A stretch of DNA of 64,000 bases from Rhizobium mongolense USDA 1844 (GCF_000419765.1 NZ_ATTQ01000005.1:186001-250000), one strand, 5' to 3'; counted from the first letter of the stretch, positions 1 through 11,512 are shown. Numbers and translations are program-made. The notes: generated by a model not told the origin, from the letters alone.

Positions 1-1446
1 GGTGCCGCCGTTGAGGATACGCACCTTGAAGTCGGCGAGAACCAGGTCGTCGATTTCGTGCTGGTACTTGCCGAAATCCTTGCGTAGCGCCAGGTCGAGC
101 GCGTTGACCGGGCCGTCGCCTTCCGCCACCGACATGATCGTGTGGCCGTCGATCACCATCTTCACGACGGCTTCCGAGACGATCTTCACCCGCCCGTGCG
201 AGTCGAAGCGGCGCTCGACCATCACGCGGAATCCTTCGATCGAGAAGAATTCCGGGATGGTGCCAAGCGTGCGGCGGGCCAAAAGCTCGAAGCTCGCATC
301 CGCCCCCTCATAGGCGTAGCCGGAAGCTTCGCGCTCCTTGACGATGGAAATCAGCCGGTCGAGCTTCGGATCGTCCTTGGCGACCTCGATGCCCCGGCGT
401 TTCAGAGCATTAATGAAATTCGCCTTGCCGCCCTGGTCGGAGACCATGACCTTGCGGAAATTGCCGACGCTTTCCGGCGGCACATGCTCGTAGGTGCGCG
501 GGTCCTTGAGCAGAGCGGAGGCATGGATGCCCGCCTTGGTGGCGAAGGCCGAAGCGCCGACATAGGGCAGTTGATGGTCCGGCGAGCGGTTCAGAAGCTC
601 GTCGAAGGCGTGGGAAAGCCGGGTGAGGTTCACCAGCCGCTCGGCATCGATCGTGGTTTCGAAGCGGGTGCTGTAGGTGTCCTTCAGGGCCAGCGTCGCG
701 ATCAGCGTCACCAGGTTGGCATTGCCGCAACGCTCGCCGATGCCGTTGAGCGTCCCTTGGATCTGGCGCACGCCGGCCTCGACGGCCACAAGCGAATTGG
801 CGACCGCCTGGCCCGTATCGTTATGCGCATGGATGCCGAGACAGTGACCGGGAACGCCTGCCGCAATCACGGCATCGACGATCGCGTGGATCTCGGGCGG
901 CTGCGCGCCGCCATTGGTGTCGCAGAGCACGACCCAGCGGGCACCCGCTTCATAGGCGGTCTTGGCGCAGGCGAGCGCATAGGCTGGATTGGCCTTGTAT
1001 CCATCGAAGAAATGCTCGCAATCAACCATCGCCTCCTTTCCGGCGGCGACGGCTGCCTTCACGCTTTCGGCGATGCATGCGAGGTTTTCCTCGTTGGTGC
1101 ATCCGAGCGCGACCTTGACGTGATAGTCCCAGCTCTTGGCGACGAAACAGATCGCATCGCTCTTTGCCTGCAACAGCGCTGCGAGGCCCGGATCATTGGA
1201 GGCTGAAACACCCGGCCGCTTAGTCATGCCGAAAGCGACGAATGCCGCTTGGCTGGTGCGCTTCTCTGCGAAGAAGGCGGTGTCCGTCGGGTTCGCGCCC
1301 GGATATCCGCCCTCGATATAATCGAGGCCGAACTCGTCCAGCATGGTCGCAATCGCAATCTTGTCCTCGACCGAGAAGTCGATCCCGGGCGTTTGCTGCC
1401 CGTCGCGGAGCGTCGTGTCGAAGAGGTAGATTTTTTCTCTGGTCAC
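1..1446 (-). CDS. cimA: Citramalate synthase (2-isopropylmalate synthase family), 3' end outside window
   Basis: Condenses pyruvate with acetyl-CoA to (R)-citramalate, feeding isoleucine synthesis. 482 codons are visible and the frame runs open off the left edge, so roughly the last 50 residues are missing for a family of about 530. The N-terminal TIM-barrel motif DTTLRDGQQTPG lies near residues 9-20, the metal-binding HAHND lies mid-barrel, and NGIGERCGNANL follows. The start is GTG at 1446, with GGAGG about 7 nt upstream; no upstream ATG fits. The visible part ends inside the C-terminal LeuA-type regulatory region. The long-form barrel with the GQQTPG signature favours CimA over LeuA or homocitrate synthase, which I judge less likely. 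Confidence 0.9.
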   Translation of the reverse strand, partial: MTREKIYLFDTTLRDGQQTPGIDFSVEDKIAIATMLDEFGLDYIEGGYPGANPTDTAFFAEKRTSQAAFVAFGMTKRPGVSASNDPGLAALLQAKSDAICFVAKSWDYHVKVALGCTNEENLACIAESVKAAVAAGKEAMVDCEHFFDGYKANPAYALACAKTAYEAGARWVVLCDTNGGAQPPEIHAIVDAVIAAGVPGHCLGIHAHNDTGQAVANSLVAVEAGVRQIQGTLNGIGERCGNANLVTLIATLALKDTYSTRFETTIDAERLVNLTRLSHAFDELLNRSPDHQLPYVGASAFATKAGIHASALLKDPRTYEHVPPESVGNFRKVMVSDQGGKANFINALKRRGIEVAKDDPKLDRLISIVKEREASGYAYEGADASFELLARRTLGTIPEFFSIEGFRVMVERRFDSHGRVKIVSEAVVKMVIDGHTIMSVAEGDGPVNALDLALRKDFGKYQHEIDDLVLADFKVRILNGGT

Positions 1447-1483
1447 CGAGGTGCCTCCGAAGCATTTGATCTTATGCCGTGCG

Positions 1484-1646
1484 GCTCATCCCCCTCCGCC
1501 GGCAGAGCCGACATCTCCCCTAAAAGGGGGAAGATTGAGAATATGCGGCGTCTCTCGCCCGCTGCATCGATGGTTGCATGAGCGGGTGCGGACAGCCGAT
1601 CTTCCCCCTTGTGGGGGAGATGCCCGGCAGGGCAGAGGGGGGTATC
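1484..1646. repeat. Palindromic intergenic element (RIME-like inverted repeat)
   Basis: Two related arms face each other. The left arm (1484-1537) reads toward CATCTCCCCTAAAAGGGGG. The right arm (1596-1646), in reverse complement, reads toward CATCTCCCCCACAAGGGGG. Each arm also contains its own small hairpin (CCCCTxxxAGGGG). This matches the look of rhizobial mosaic palindromic repeats that sit between genes. It occupies the whole gap between cimA and the proline iminopeptidase gene and holds no plausible ORF. The family name is recalled, not searched. Confidence 0.7.
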
Positions 1647-1667
1647 CACGACGCGCATCATAGGCCT

Positions 1668-3093
<1,426 letters not shown>

Positions 3094-3097
<4 letters not shown>

Positions 3098-3582
3098 GTC
3101 TGTGCTCCGAATGGCCAGTGGTTCGTATCGTGATCGGGATGCTGATGATTGCTGGCCGCGATCGCTTCTTCGCGCTCCGAGCTCCCGGCGTCGGGCTCTA
3201 CCGGCAGGGCGTCCAGCGCGTGAAACCAGCTCATCTTGCGATCAGTATTCGATTGCATCACCGGCCTGACCGCATCGGGATCGTCCAGCGAGCCGAGCGT
3301 AATGTTGACGGACTCGGCACTCGGTATGTCGTAGAAGAGTGGCGTGCCGCAATCGCCGCAGAAGCCGCGGCGCACGAGATCGGAAGAGCGAAACCACTTC
3401 GGTTTTCCGCGCGTCAACGCAAAATCCGTTCGCATGACCGCCCCGAGCGGCAGGAAATAGTTGCCCGCCGCCTTCTGGCACATGCGGCAATGGCAGATAT
3501 GCGGATAGCCGAGTTCGCCCGCCGCGCGATAGCGCACTGCGCCGCATTGGCATCCGCCGCTATGGCTTGTTCCCGCCGTCAC
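3094..3582 (-). CDS. GFA-family zinc protein (copy 2 of 3)
   Basis: About 162 aa, GFA/CENP-V-like fold. Both zinc clusters are intact: GGCQCG and ICHCRMCQK near the N-terminus, and RGFCGDCGTPLFY in the middle. I chose the GTG start at 3582 because it forms a GTGA overlap with the stop of the upstream GFA gene and has GAGGAG 5-6 nt upstream. An ATG at 3600 would add 6 residues and overlap the neighbour by 22 nt. Same-strand, tightly coupled member of the island; it differs from its neighbours mainly in the C-terminal third. Biochemical function is not established by sequence. Confidence 0.88.
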
Positions 3583-4052
3583 TTGCGCTCCTCTGGCCAT
3601 TCTGTCGTGTCGTGATCTGGATGCTGATAGGAGACGATCTCACTGATGAATGGGGCTGTCTCGACGTCGTCTTCCGTACGTGTGCCGGGAAGCTCGTGCA
3701 GTTTGTCCGTGAACGGCAGCTTGCCTTCGATGCCGTACTGGATCGTCGGCGGCAGAAGAGCCGGATCATCGAACGCGCCAGCTGCAATCGCTATCCCATC
3801 CGGCGCCTCATAGGTCAGCGGTGTGCCGCAATCGCCGCAGAAGCCGCGGTCGACGAAATTGGAGGAACGGAATGTCTTCCGCTCGCCGCGCGTCCACTCG
3901 AAATCAGCCCCGCGCACGGAAACAAGCGGCGCATAATAGCCGCCGAACGCCTTCTGGCACATGCGGCAATGGCAGATCGACGAATGCGAAAGCTCGCCTT
4001 CCACCCGGAATCGGATCGCACCGCACTGGCAGCCGCCGGTGTAGACGGTCAT
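3579..4052 (-). CDS. GFA-family zinc protein (copy 1 of 3, first gene of the island)
   Basis: 157 aa. GGCQCG at residues 6-11, ICHCRMCQK at about 26-34 and RGFCGDCGTPL in the middle give the complete set of GFA zinc-binding cysteines. Start at 4052 has GGGAGGAAG about 6-7 nt upstream; an ATG 57 nt further up lacks a ribosome site and would extend into the upstream repeat. First gene of the island, so its promoter should lie in or next to the repeat at 4091-4246. Role in the cell unknown; the family was first linked to S-hydroxymethylglutathione formation, but that activity cannot be assumed here. Confidence 0.9.
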   Translation of the reverse strand: MTVYTGGCQCGAIRFRVEGELSHSSICHCRMCQKAFGGYYAPLVSVRGADFEWTRGERKTFRSSNFVDRGFCGDCGTPLTYEAPDGIAIAAGAFDDPALLPPTIQYGIEGKLPFTDKLHELPGTRTEDDVETAPFISEIVSYQHPDHDTTEWPEERK

Positions 4053-4090
4053 CGACACTTCCTCCCGTTTGGCATGGGTGGTGAAAAGAC

Positions 4091-4246
4091 CCCTTCCAAC
4101 CCTCCCCACAAGGGGGAGGGCTGGTTCGCGCCGCCGCGGTCATTCTCAGCGGCAACCTCGGTGGATGCTGCATGCTCGACAGGGGTGTTGCTGCGAAGCG
4201 GCATGGCGCAGTAACCCCTCCCACTTGTGGGGAGGGGTTTGGAAGA
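4091..4246. repeat. Palindromic intergenic element, second type
   Basis: The arm at 4091-4122 (CCTTCCAACCCTCCCCACAA, then GGGGGAGGG) is repeated in inverse orientation at 4212-4246 (reverse complement CTTCCAAACCCCTCCCCACA). Each arm is itself a hairpin and the spacer of about 90 nt has no ORF. The arm sequence differs from the element at 1484-1646, so it is a different repeat family. It fills the gap between the GFA island and cysS. Confidence 0.7.
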
Positions 4247-4269
4247 GGCATTTCCCGATAACACTGACC

Positions 4270-5661
4270 TCACCGCCTCACCTCCCAGGTCGTCACGCGC
4301 TCGCCGCTGACGGCATCTTTGCCGTCCTTGAGCTGGATGCCCTCGGCAAGCAGTGTCTCTCGGATCTTGTCGGCCTCAGTGAAGTTTTTCGCCTTCAAGA
4401 GTTCAAGGCGGGCGCGCACCCGCCTGTCGATCTCGGCGGCGACCGCCTCATCCACTTCCGTTTCCTTCGGCTCCACGCCGAGAAGGGCAGCGCTCGCTGC
4501 GAAGGCGGCGGCGTTGCCGGACTGCGCCAGGGCATGAAGCGCCTGAACGGCGGCGACGGTGTTCAGGTCGTCGGCAAGCGCGTTCAGTACTGCCGCGTCC
4601 GGCGACGCGTCGCCGGCATCCGCCGCTGGCCACTTCGCCAGCAGGCGTTCGGCCTCTTCTAGCCGCTTGATCGAAAAATCGATCGGCTCGCGGTAATGCG
4701 TCATCAGCATCGCAAGCCGCAAGACTTCGCCCGGCCACTTCCGGCCGCCGAATTTTTCGGTGTGCAGCAGCTCGTAGATGGTGACGAAGTTGCCCTCGGA
4801 TTTCGACATCTTGCGGCCCTCGACCTGCAGGAAGCCGTTGTGCATCCAGACATTCGACATCACATCCGTGCCGTGGGCGCAACGAGACTGGGCGATCTCG
4901 TTTTCGTGGTGTGGGAAGATCAGGTCCAACCCGCCGCCGTGAATATCGAAGACCTCGCCGAGATAGCGCTGGCTCATCGCCGAGCATTCGATATGCCAGC
5001 CCGGACGGCCGCGGCCCCAAGGGCTTTCCCAGCCGGGTTCGTTATGGCTCGAAAGCTTCCAGAGAACGAAGTCGCCGGGGTTCTTCTTGTGCGCATCGAC
5101 GGCGACGCGCGCGCCCGCCTGTTGCTCATCGAGATTGCGCTTCGAAAGTGCGCCGTAATCCGCCATGGATTTCGTGTCGAACAGCACTTCGCCCTCCGCC
5201 TGATAGGCGTGGCCCTTGGCAATCAGCTTTTCGATGATCTCGATCATCTGCGCGATGTTTTCGGTCGCGCGCGGCTGGATGGTCGGATCAAGGCAGCCGA
5301 GAGCCGTGGCATCTTCGAGATATTGCGTCTCGGTTTTTTCGGTGACCAGGCGGATAGCCTCGTTCAGCGGCAAGCCGGGGTGGTCGCGCAGAGCCCGCAG
5401 GTTGATCTTGTCGTCGACGTCGGTGATATTGCGCGCATAGGTAACGTGCTCGGCGCCATAGACGTGCCTAAGCAGCCGGAACAGCACGTCGAAGATGATG
5501 GCGGGTCGCGCATTGCCGATATGGGCGTAGTCATAAACCGTCGGGCCGCAGACGTACATGCGGACGTTTAGCGGATCGATGGGCTTGAAGACCGTCTCCT
5601 CGCGCGTCAGCGTATTGTATAGCTTGATTTCCGGCTTCTTCAGTTCCGGCTGGCCGGCCAT
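4270..5661 (-). CDS. cysS: Cysteinyl-tRNA synthetase
   Basis: Charges tRNA-Cys with cysteine in the cytoplasm. 463 aa, class [17 protein letters not shown] carries the first zinc Cys and the HIGH-type motif (HIGN). ECSAMS and [10 protein letters not shown] carry the other zinc ligands, and [10 protein letters not shown] is the KMSKS loop. The start at 5661 ([16 protein letters not shown]) has GGGAG 8 nt upstream; an ATG 21 nt earlier has no ribosome site. Monocistronic in appearance, with the palindromic element downstream. Confidence 0.97.
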   Translation of the reverse strand: MAGQPELKKPEIKLYNTLTREETVFKPIDPLNVRMYVCGPTVYDYAHIGNARPAIIFDVLFRLLRHVYGAEHVTYARNITDVDDKINLRALRDHPGLPLNEAIRLVTEKTETQYLEDATALGCLDPTIQPRATENIAQMIEIIEKLIAKGHAYQAEGEVLFDTKSMADYGALSKRNLDEQQAGARVAVDAHKKNPGDFVLWKLSSHNEPGWESPWGRGRPGWHIECSAMSQRYLGEVFDIHGGGLDLIFPHHENEIAQSRCAHGTDVMSNVWMHNGFLQVEGRKMSKSEGNFVTIYELLHTEKFGGRKWPGEVLRLAMLMTHYREPIDFSIKRLEEAERLLAKWPAADAGDASPDAAVLNALADDLNTVAAVQALHALAQSGNAAAFAASAALLGVEPKETEVDEAVAAEIDRRVRARLELLKAKNFTEADKIRETLLAEGIQLKDGKDAVSGERVTTWEVRR

Positions 5662-5974
5662 GTTTATTCTCCCAAAATGCAATGATCCGAAAAATACCGC
5701 CGCCGGCGGGCCGGGGCGTTTCTCATCTTTGGGTATTTGGGAGACGAAAACGGCCAGGCCAGCGAGCGCGCTAGCGAATAATCTTCCGGCAGATAATGCA
5801 GGTAACCGTTTTCATGGCGGGTTTTATGGCGCGGGAACGATGTTTGGTCAAGTGCTGCGTAAGCGACGAGCGTCGCGAACGCAAGTGCAGGGCTGGCATG
5901 GCAAATCATCCGCCATCTTTCCAGTGCAAGCCTTTTCTAGCCAAAGACGGAAGCGGTGGAGCGAGAGAGCATCA

Positions 5975-6724
5975 GTGAAGAAAGCAGTGCAACGAGCCGT
6001 CATCGGTGCGGCGATTCTAGCGGTCGCATCCGCTTCCTATTTGGCTTACGATTTCGGCATGATCCGCTTCAATCATCCATCCATCAAGGACTATCCGATC
6101 CAGGGCATCGACGTTAGCCACCATCAGGGCGACATCGACTGGAAGAAGCTCGCCGCTCAACTGAATGTCCGCTTCGCCATCATGAAGGCGACAGAGGGCG
6201 GGGATCATAAGGACACGCGATTTGCCCGGAACTGGCAGGCCGCAAAAGAGGCCGGCATCGTGCGCGGGGCATATCACTTCTTCACCTTTTGCCGTCCGGG
6301 CCGTGAGCAGGCGCAGAACGTACTGGAAACAGTTCCCAACGAGCAGGGCACGCTGCCCATTGCGATCGATCTCGAATTTGTCGGCAACTGCGACAAAATT
6401 CCGACGGTCGAGCAGCTGACCGCCGAGGTCAACGCCTTCCTGGCCGAGATCAGGAGCACACATCCGGGAAAGCCGATATTCTACGTCACGCAGGAATTCT
6501 TCGACCTATATCTGAAAGGCAACGAATCGAGCTTCCCGGATCATTATCTCTGGCTGCGCAGCGTATTCAAAGAACCTGAGCAGGAAAAATGCGGCCGCTG
6601 GTCGATATGGCAGTTTGCCGACAACGGCAAAGTCGATGGCATCGAGGGACCGGTTGACCTCAACGCGCTCTGCCCCACAGAAACGGGCCTTGCGGCGCTG
6701 TTCACTGAAACAGCCGGCCGGTAG
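5975..6724 (+). CDS. Membrane-anchored or secreted GH25-family lysozyme-like protein
   Basis: 249 aa. An N-terminal hydrophobic segment (about residues 6-25) acts as signal or anchor, then a GH25 muramidase barrel: GIDVSHHQGDIDW at the start, FAIMKATEGG, and the AIDLEF strand carrying acidic catalytic residues. GH25 enzymes cut the MurNAc-GlcNAc bond of peptidoglycan; here it would act in the periplasm. The start is inferred as GTG at 5975 with GAGAG upstream, because the frame has no ATG between the cysS overlap and the hydrophobic segment. The stop is 3 nt from the convergent SDR stop. Confidence 0.82.
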   Translation: MKKAVQRAVIGAAILAVASASYLAYDFGMIRFNHPSIKDYPIQGIDVSHHQGDIDWKKLAAQLNVRFAIMKATEGGDHKDTRFARNWQAAKEAGIVRGAYHFFTFCRPGREQAQNVLETVPNEQGTLPIAIDLEFVGNCDKIPTVEQLTAEVNAFLAEIRSTHPGKPIFYVTQEFFDLYLKGNESSFPDHYLWLRSVFKEPEQEKCGRWSIWQFADNGKVDGIEGPVDLNALCPTETGLAALFTETAGR

Positions 6725-6727
6725 TCG

Positions 6728-7468
6728 TTATTCCGGCAGCCGGTAATCTACGAGCCTGTTCTTTCGGACGATGAAGAGCTTGCCCGTCTCGGTTACATCC
6801 GGGCCGACGAGCGGTAGGATCGCCTTGGCGACTTCGGAAGGATGCGGCAGCGTCGCGGGATCTTCGCCGGGCACGGCCTGGGCGCGCATGGCGGTGCGGG
6901 TGGCGCCGGGATCGACGCTGGTGATGCGAAGACCCGTCGACCGACTTTCGCCGGCCCAGGTGCGGGCGAGCGCTTCGACCGCGGCTTTCGACGCGGAGTA
7001 GGGCCCCCAGAAAGGCCGGCATTTGTGAGCGGCAGCCGAAGAGATGATCACGGCGCGGCCGGCGTCCGAGCGCGTCAGCAGCGGATCGACGGAGCGGATC
7101 AGCCGCCAGGTGGCCGTGACGTTGATGTTCATCACCTTCTCGAAGGTCTTCGCCTCGATATGGCCGATCGGCGAGACGACACCGAGCACGCCGGCATTGG
7201 CTACGAGGATGTCGAGCTTGCCCCAGCGCTCGAAGATCGAGGCGCCGAGCGCGTCGATGGCGTTCATATCCGCAAGATCGAAAGGTACGAGTGTGGCGCT
7301 GCCGCCCGCAGCCTTGATCGCGTCGTCAAGCTCCTCGAGGCCGCCGACCGTGCGGGCGCAGGCGATCACGTGGGCTCCGGCCTTTGCCAATTCCAGTGCC
7401 GTGAAATAGCCGATGCCACGCGATGCACCGGTGACGAGTGCGATGCGGTTTTTGAGGTCGATGGTCAT
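6728..7468 (-). CDS. SDR family NAD(P)-dependent oxidoreductase
   Basis: 246 aa classical short-chain dehydrogenase. Cofactor motif TGASRGIG near residues 13-20, structural VANAGV, catalytic Ser in VIISSAAAH and YSASK active-site Tyr/Lys. Start at 7468 (MTIDLKNRIALVTG); the frame is open upstream but has no domain there. It follows purF on the same strand after 98 nt, so co-transcription is possible but no functional link is evident. Substrate unknown. Confidence 0.88.
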   Translation of the reverse strand: MTIDLKNRIALVTGASRGIGYFTALELAKAGAHVIACARTVGGLEELDDAIKAAGGSATLVPFDLADMNAIDALGASIFERWGKLDILVANAGVLGVVSPIGHIEAKTFEKVMNINVTATWRLIRSVDPLLTRSDAGRAVIISSAAAHKCRPFWGPYSASKAAVEALARTWAGESRSTGLRITSVDPGATRTAMRAQAVPGEDPATLPHPSEVAKAILPLVGPDVTETGKLFIVRKNRLVDYRLPE

Positions 7469-7566
7469 GATCGTGTCGTCCGTGTCGGTTGCGCGGAAAC
7501 GCATCCCACCCCAATGCAATGAGGAAAAGAGGAGGCGCCGGCATTCATTCAGATTTATGAAGTCCC

Positions 7567-9057
7567 TTAACCGTTGCTGGCCATCACGGCGAGCTTGCGC
7601 ACGTTGCTCGTGCTTTCCTTGTCGAGCAGCCGCGTCGGGTAGTCGCCGGTGAAATAGTGGTCGGTGAACTGCGGATTCTCGTTGTTGCGGTCTTCCCCGC
7701 CGACCGCACGATAAAGCCCGTCGATCGAGAGGAATTCGAGCGAATCGGCGCCGATGTAATCGCACATCGCCTTCAGACTGTTGTACTGGTTGGCAAGCAG
7801 CTTGTCGGCGTCCGGCGTATCGATGCCGTAGAAGTCCGGGAAATAGATCATCGGGCTTGCGACGCGGATATGGACTTCCTTGGCGCCTGCGTCGCGGATC
7901 ATCTGGACGATCTTCAGAGAGGTGGTGCCGCGCACAATCGAATCGTCGACGAGGACGACGCGCTTGCCTTGGATCATCGCCCGGTTGGCCGAATGCTTCA
8001 GTTTGACACCGAAGGCGCGGATCTGCTGCGTCGGCTCAATGAAGGTACGGCCGACGTAGTGGTTGCGGATGATGCCGTATTCGAAAGGAATGCCGCTCTG
8101 CTGAGCGTAACCGAGCGCTGCCGGCGTACCGCCGTCGGGAACCGGCACGACGACATCGGCATCGACCGGGGCCTCCTTGGCGAGATTGATGCCCATGTTC
8201 TTGCGGGCGACATAGATGCTGCGGCCTCCGACGACGGAATCAGGGCGAGCGAAGTAAACAAATTCGAAGAGGCAGAGACGCTCCCGCTTCGGCGCTTCGG
8301 GCTTGCGGGCGTCGATGGTGATCGAGCCGTCTGGCTGGATTTCGCAGATGACAACTTCGCCGTTCTCGACGTCGCGGATGTATTTCGCGCCTATGATGTC
8401 GAGTGCACAGGTCTCCGAACAGAAGATCGGCTTGCCGTCGAGCTCGCCCATGACGAGCGGACGGATGCCGATCGGGTCGCGCGCGGCGATCAGCTTCGTG
8501 CGGGTCATGGCCAGCATCGAATAGCCGCCTTCCATCTGGCGGATCGCATCGATGAAGCGGTCAGAAGAGGAGGCCTGTTTCGAGCGGGCGATCAGGTGGA
8601 GGACGACTTCGGTATCCGAGGTCGACTGACAGATGGCGCCATCGGCAATCAGTTGACGGCGAAGCGTAAGGCCGTTGGTGAAGTTGCCGTTATGGGCGAC
8701 AGCGATGCCACCGACTTCCAGTTCGGCAAAGAGCGGCTGGACGTTGCGGAGCGCCACTTCGCCCGTGGTCGAATAGCGCGTGTGGCCGATGGAGATGAAG
8801 CCTGGCAGCTTCGCGAGCGTTGCAGGATCGGTGTAGTGGTCGCCGACGAGCCCCATGCGCTTTTCGGTATGGAACTGGCGGCCGTCGAAGGTGACGATAC
8901 CGGCTGCTTCCTGTCCGCGGTGCTGGAGGGCGTGAAGCCCGAGAGCCGTCAGCGTTGCTGCATCGGGATGGCCGAGAATGCCGAAGACGCCGCATTCCTC
9001 GTGGAGTGTATCTCCATCGAGTTCATCGTTGAGCGTGGAGGAATGGGACTGGTTCAT
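7567..9057 (-). CDS. purF: Amidophosphoribosyltransferase
   Basis: First committed step of purine synthesis: PRPP + glutamine to 5-phosphoribosylamine. 496 aa. A short propeptide precedes Cys22 (EECGVFGI), the N-terminal glutaminase nucleophile exposed after processing. HALQHRGQE and the GHTRYSTTG loop belong to the glutaminase domain, and the PRPP-binding loop VVLVDDSIVRGTTS to the phosphoribosyltransferase domain. AAAGG lies about 9 nt before the ATG. Follows cvpA, a common purF neighbour. Other purine genes in the window are purM and purN at 56-57.7 kb. Confidence 0.97.
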   Translation of the reverse strand: MNQSHSSTLNDELDGDTLHEECGVFGILGHPDAATLTALGLHALQHRGQEAAGIVTFDGRQFHTEKRMGLVGDHYTDPATLAKLPGFISIGHTRYSTTGEVALRNVQPLFAELEVGGIAVAHNGNFTNGLTLRRQLIADGAICQSTSDTEVVLHLIARSKQASSSDRFIDAIRQMEGGYSMLAMTRTKLIAARDPIGIRPLVMGELDGKPIFCSETCALDIIGAKYIRDVENGEVVICEIQPDGSITIDARKPEAPKRERLCLFEFVYFARPDSVVGGRSIYVARKNMGINLAKEAPVDADVVVPVPDGGTPAALGYAQQSGIPFEYGIIRNHYVGRTFIEPTQQIRAFGVKLKHSANRAMIQGKRVVLVDDSIVRGTTSLKIVQMIRDAGAKEVHIRVASPMIYFPDFYGIDTPDADKLLANQYNSLKAMCDYIGADSLEFLSIDGLYRAVGGEDRNNENPQFTDHYFTGDYPTRLLDKESTSNVRKLAVMASNG

Positions 9058-9230
9058 TGATGCGGGCCTTTGCTCTCACAAGAATGGATCGGCTTTTCCA
9101 TAGCATGATGCCGGATTCAGGCATTTTAAACGGCGGGGGCCCGGCAGAGCAAATGCCCGGCCGGACCCTTATGTCACGTCCCGCTCAAATGGCAATTGCC
9201 ACGCGGCAGGTCAAGCTGTTGAACACTGTG

Positions 9231-9869
9231 TCAATTCGACTGCGGCTGCGCGCCGCCCGAGGGGGCTGCGCCACCTGCAGGCGCTGTATCATCCGCCGGG
9301 GCCTGTTCGCCGGCCGGTGCATTGCTGCCTTGCGTGCCTTCGGTCGGCGGCTGAACCTTCTCGAGCACGCTGGCTTTCACCATCTGTGCGAATTCCTCAG
9401 GCAGGACCGATTGCAGCTTTACGACCATCGAGTCAAGGAACGGCTTGGACTTGGCGTTGTTCACCCAAGAGGGCCGGTGATCGGCATCGACGAGCCAGTT
9501 CCAGAAGGCCACTGCCACGACGAGAAGCAGTATGCCGCGTGCCGCGCCGAAGAGGAAGCCCAAAGTACGGTCGAGCGCGCCGATCCGGCTGTCGATGATG
9601 AAATCGGCAATCTTCATGGTGATGAAGGAGATGACGATCAGCGCAATCAGGAACACGACGGCGGCGGAGCCGACGATCGCGATGCGATCATCATCGGTGT
9701 ACCTCTTCGCGTAAGGCACGAGGTGCGGATAGAGGTAGTAGGCAGCGGCAGCCGAGCCGCCCCAGCTTGCGATCGACAGCACTTCGCGCGAAAAGCCGCG
9801 GACCATCGCCAGAACGGCGGAGAAGAGGACGACGCCGATGACAATACCGTCGAAAATCGTGATGGGCAT
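9231..9869 (-). CDS. cvpA: CvpA family membrane protein
   Basis: 212 aa inner-membrane protein with about four hydrophobic segments in residues 1-125 (MPITIFDGIVIGVVLF, then VVFLIALIVISF and GILLLVVAVAFWNW). The family-typical FSREVLSIASWGGS and DRTLGFLFGAARG are present. The C-terminal about 50 residues are a low-complexity Pro/Ala/Gly/Gln tail. Named for colicin V production; CvpA proteins are now linked to envelope homeostasis, with mechanism unclear. It lies between radA and purF on the same strand. Confidence 0.9.
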   Translation of the reverse strand: MPITIFDGIVIGVVLFSAVLAMVRGFSREVLSIASWGGSAAAAYYLYPHLVPYAKRYTDDDRIAIVGSAAVVFLIALIVISFITMKIADFIIDSRIGALDRTLGFLFGAARGILLLVVAVAFWNWLVDADHRPSWVNNAKSKPFLDSMVVKLQSVLPEEFAQMVKASVLEKVQPPTEGTQGSNAPAGEQAPADDTAPAGGAAPSGGAQPQSN

Positions 9870-9966
9870 ATAAATTCAACTCCAGGACCGCCGCGTGGGT
9901 GATGCGGTTCGGTCGGGCCTCATTCGTGTGCATCCTATATCATCACCGTTCATGGCAATGAAAGGA

Positions 9967-11370
9967 TCAAACCTCGTCTTCCACACGTCGTAGCGCACCT
10001 TTGGATCCGGCAATGCGCACGACCAGATCCGGCAGGCTCTCGATCTCGCTCCAGCGTCCGCCCGAACCCTTCGGCAAATCGACGGAGGCTGACGGAAGCA
10101 GCGCTGCAGAAAATCCCAGCTTCTCGGCTTCTTTGAGGCGCTGAGGGGTATGCGCAACCGGACGGACGGCCCCCGACAGGCTGACTTCGCCGAAATAGAC
10201 GCAATCGGCCGGGAGAGCAATACCGGCTAGCGAGGAAACCAATGCCGATGCGACAGCGAGATCAGCCGCCGGCTCGCTGATACGATAGCCGCCGGCGACA
10301 TTCAAATAGACGTCATGCTGGCCGAGCCGAACGCCGCAATGGGCCTCGAGCACCGCAAGGATCATCGAAAGTCTGGCGGAATCCCAGCCGACCACGGCGC
10401 GGCGCGGCGTTCCGAGCGATGTCGGCGCCACCAGCGCCTGCACTTCGACGAGGATCGGGCGTGTTCCTTCCATGCCGGCAAAGACCGCCGCTCCTGGCGA
10501 CTTTTCATTGCGCTCGCCGAGGAAAAGTTCAGATGGATTGCCGACTTCACGCAGGCCGCCGTCGGACATTTCGAAGACGCCGATCTCGTCGGTTGGCCCG
10601 AAGCGGTTCTTGACCGTGCGTAGGATGCGGTAGTGATGGCCGCGGTCACCTTCGAAGTAGAGCACGGCGTCGACCATGTGTTCCACCACCCGAGGACCGG
10701 CGATCTGGCCGTCCTTGGTGACGTGGCCGACGAGAACCATGGCCGCTCCCGTCTGCTTGGCGAAGCGGATCATCGACTGCACGCCGGTGCGCACCTGCGT
10801 GACCGTTCCGGGCGCCGATTCCGCCAGTTCGCTCCAGAGCGTCTGGATCGAGTCGATGATGACGAGGTCGGGCCGCTTGCCGTCCGCGAGCGTCGCGAGG
10901 ATATCCTCGACATTGGTCTCCGCGGCAAGCATCACGTCAGTATCGGCCGCGCGCAGGCGCTGGGCGCGTAACCGCACCTGCGCCACGGCCTCTTCGCCCG
11001 AGACGTAGATGATCTTGTGGCCGCGGCGCGAAAGCGCTGCTGCCGCCTGCATCAGCAGCGTCGACTTGCCAATGCCTGGATCGCCGCCGACGAGCACCGC
11101 CGAGCCGCGCACGAAACCGCCGCCGAGCGCCCGGTCGAGTTCCGAGATGCCGGTATGGATGCGCGGCGCTTCTTCGATCTCGCCGGAAAGCGCCGTCAGC
11201 GTCACCGGGCGGCCCTTCTTCGGCGTCCTTGCCGGTCCGCCGCCGATCCCGCCCATCGGGTCTTCTTCGACGATGGTGTTCCACTCGCCGCAGTTCTCGC
11301 ATTTGCCCGCCCAGCGGTTGTGGATCGTACCGCAGCTCTGGCAGATGAATTGTGTCCTGGCCTTCGCCAT
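9967..11370 (-). CDS. radA: DNA repair protein RadA (Sms)
   Basis: RecA-related ATPase that promotes branch migration during recombinational repair. 467 aa. N-terminal C4 zinc finger CQSCGTIHNRWAGKCENCGEW, Walker A GGDPGIGKST, RadA-specific KNRFG (TVKNRFGPTDE) and a C-terminal Lon-protease-like domain (YLNVAGGYRISEPAADLA). ATG at 11370 was chosen over the TTG one codon upstream. Upstream of cvpA by 97 nt on the same strand. Confidence 0.96.
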   Translation of the reverse strand: MAKARTQFICQSCGTIHNRWAGKCENCGEWNTIVEEDPMGGIGGGPARTPKKGRPVTLTALSGEIEEAPRIHTGISELDRALGGGFVRGSAVLVGGDPGIGKSTLLMQAAAALSRRGHKIIYVSGEEAVAQVRLRAQRLRAADTDVMLAAETNVEDILATLADGKRPDLVIIDSIQTLWSELAESAPGTVTQVRTGVQSMIRFAKQTGAAMVLVGHVTKDGQIAGPRVVEHMVDAVLYFEGDRGHHYRILRTVKNRFGPTDEIGVFEMSDGGLREVGNPSELFLGERNEKSPGAAVFAGMEGTRPILVEVQALVAPTSLGTPRRAVVGWDSARLSMILAVLEAHCGVRLGQHDVYLNVAGGYRISEPAADLAVASALVSSLAGIALPADCVYFGEVSLSGAVRPVAHTPQRLKEAEKLGFSAALLPSASVDLPKGSGGRWSEIESLPDLVVRIAGSKGALRRVEDEV

Positions 11371-11512
11371 CAATGATGCTTTCGTCCATGAGCGCCGGCG
11401 CGCCCGAATCAGATTTGCCCTAGATAATGGCTTGCGGGACCGATCAAAACTAATGATTTTCCCATCAGGCGCCCAAGTGGCAGCATGGAAGGATCATCCG
11501 ACGGATCGCCAA

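Noticed and set aside
142..1206. 354-codon plus-strand open frame at the left edge
   Set aside because: Antisense to cimA, whose motifs and GTG start with ribosome site are clear.
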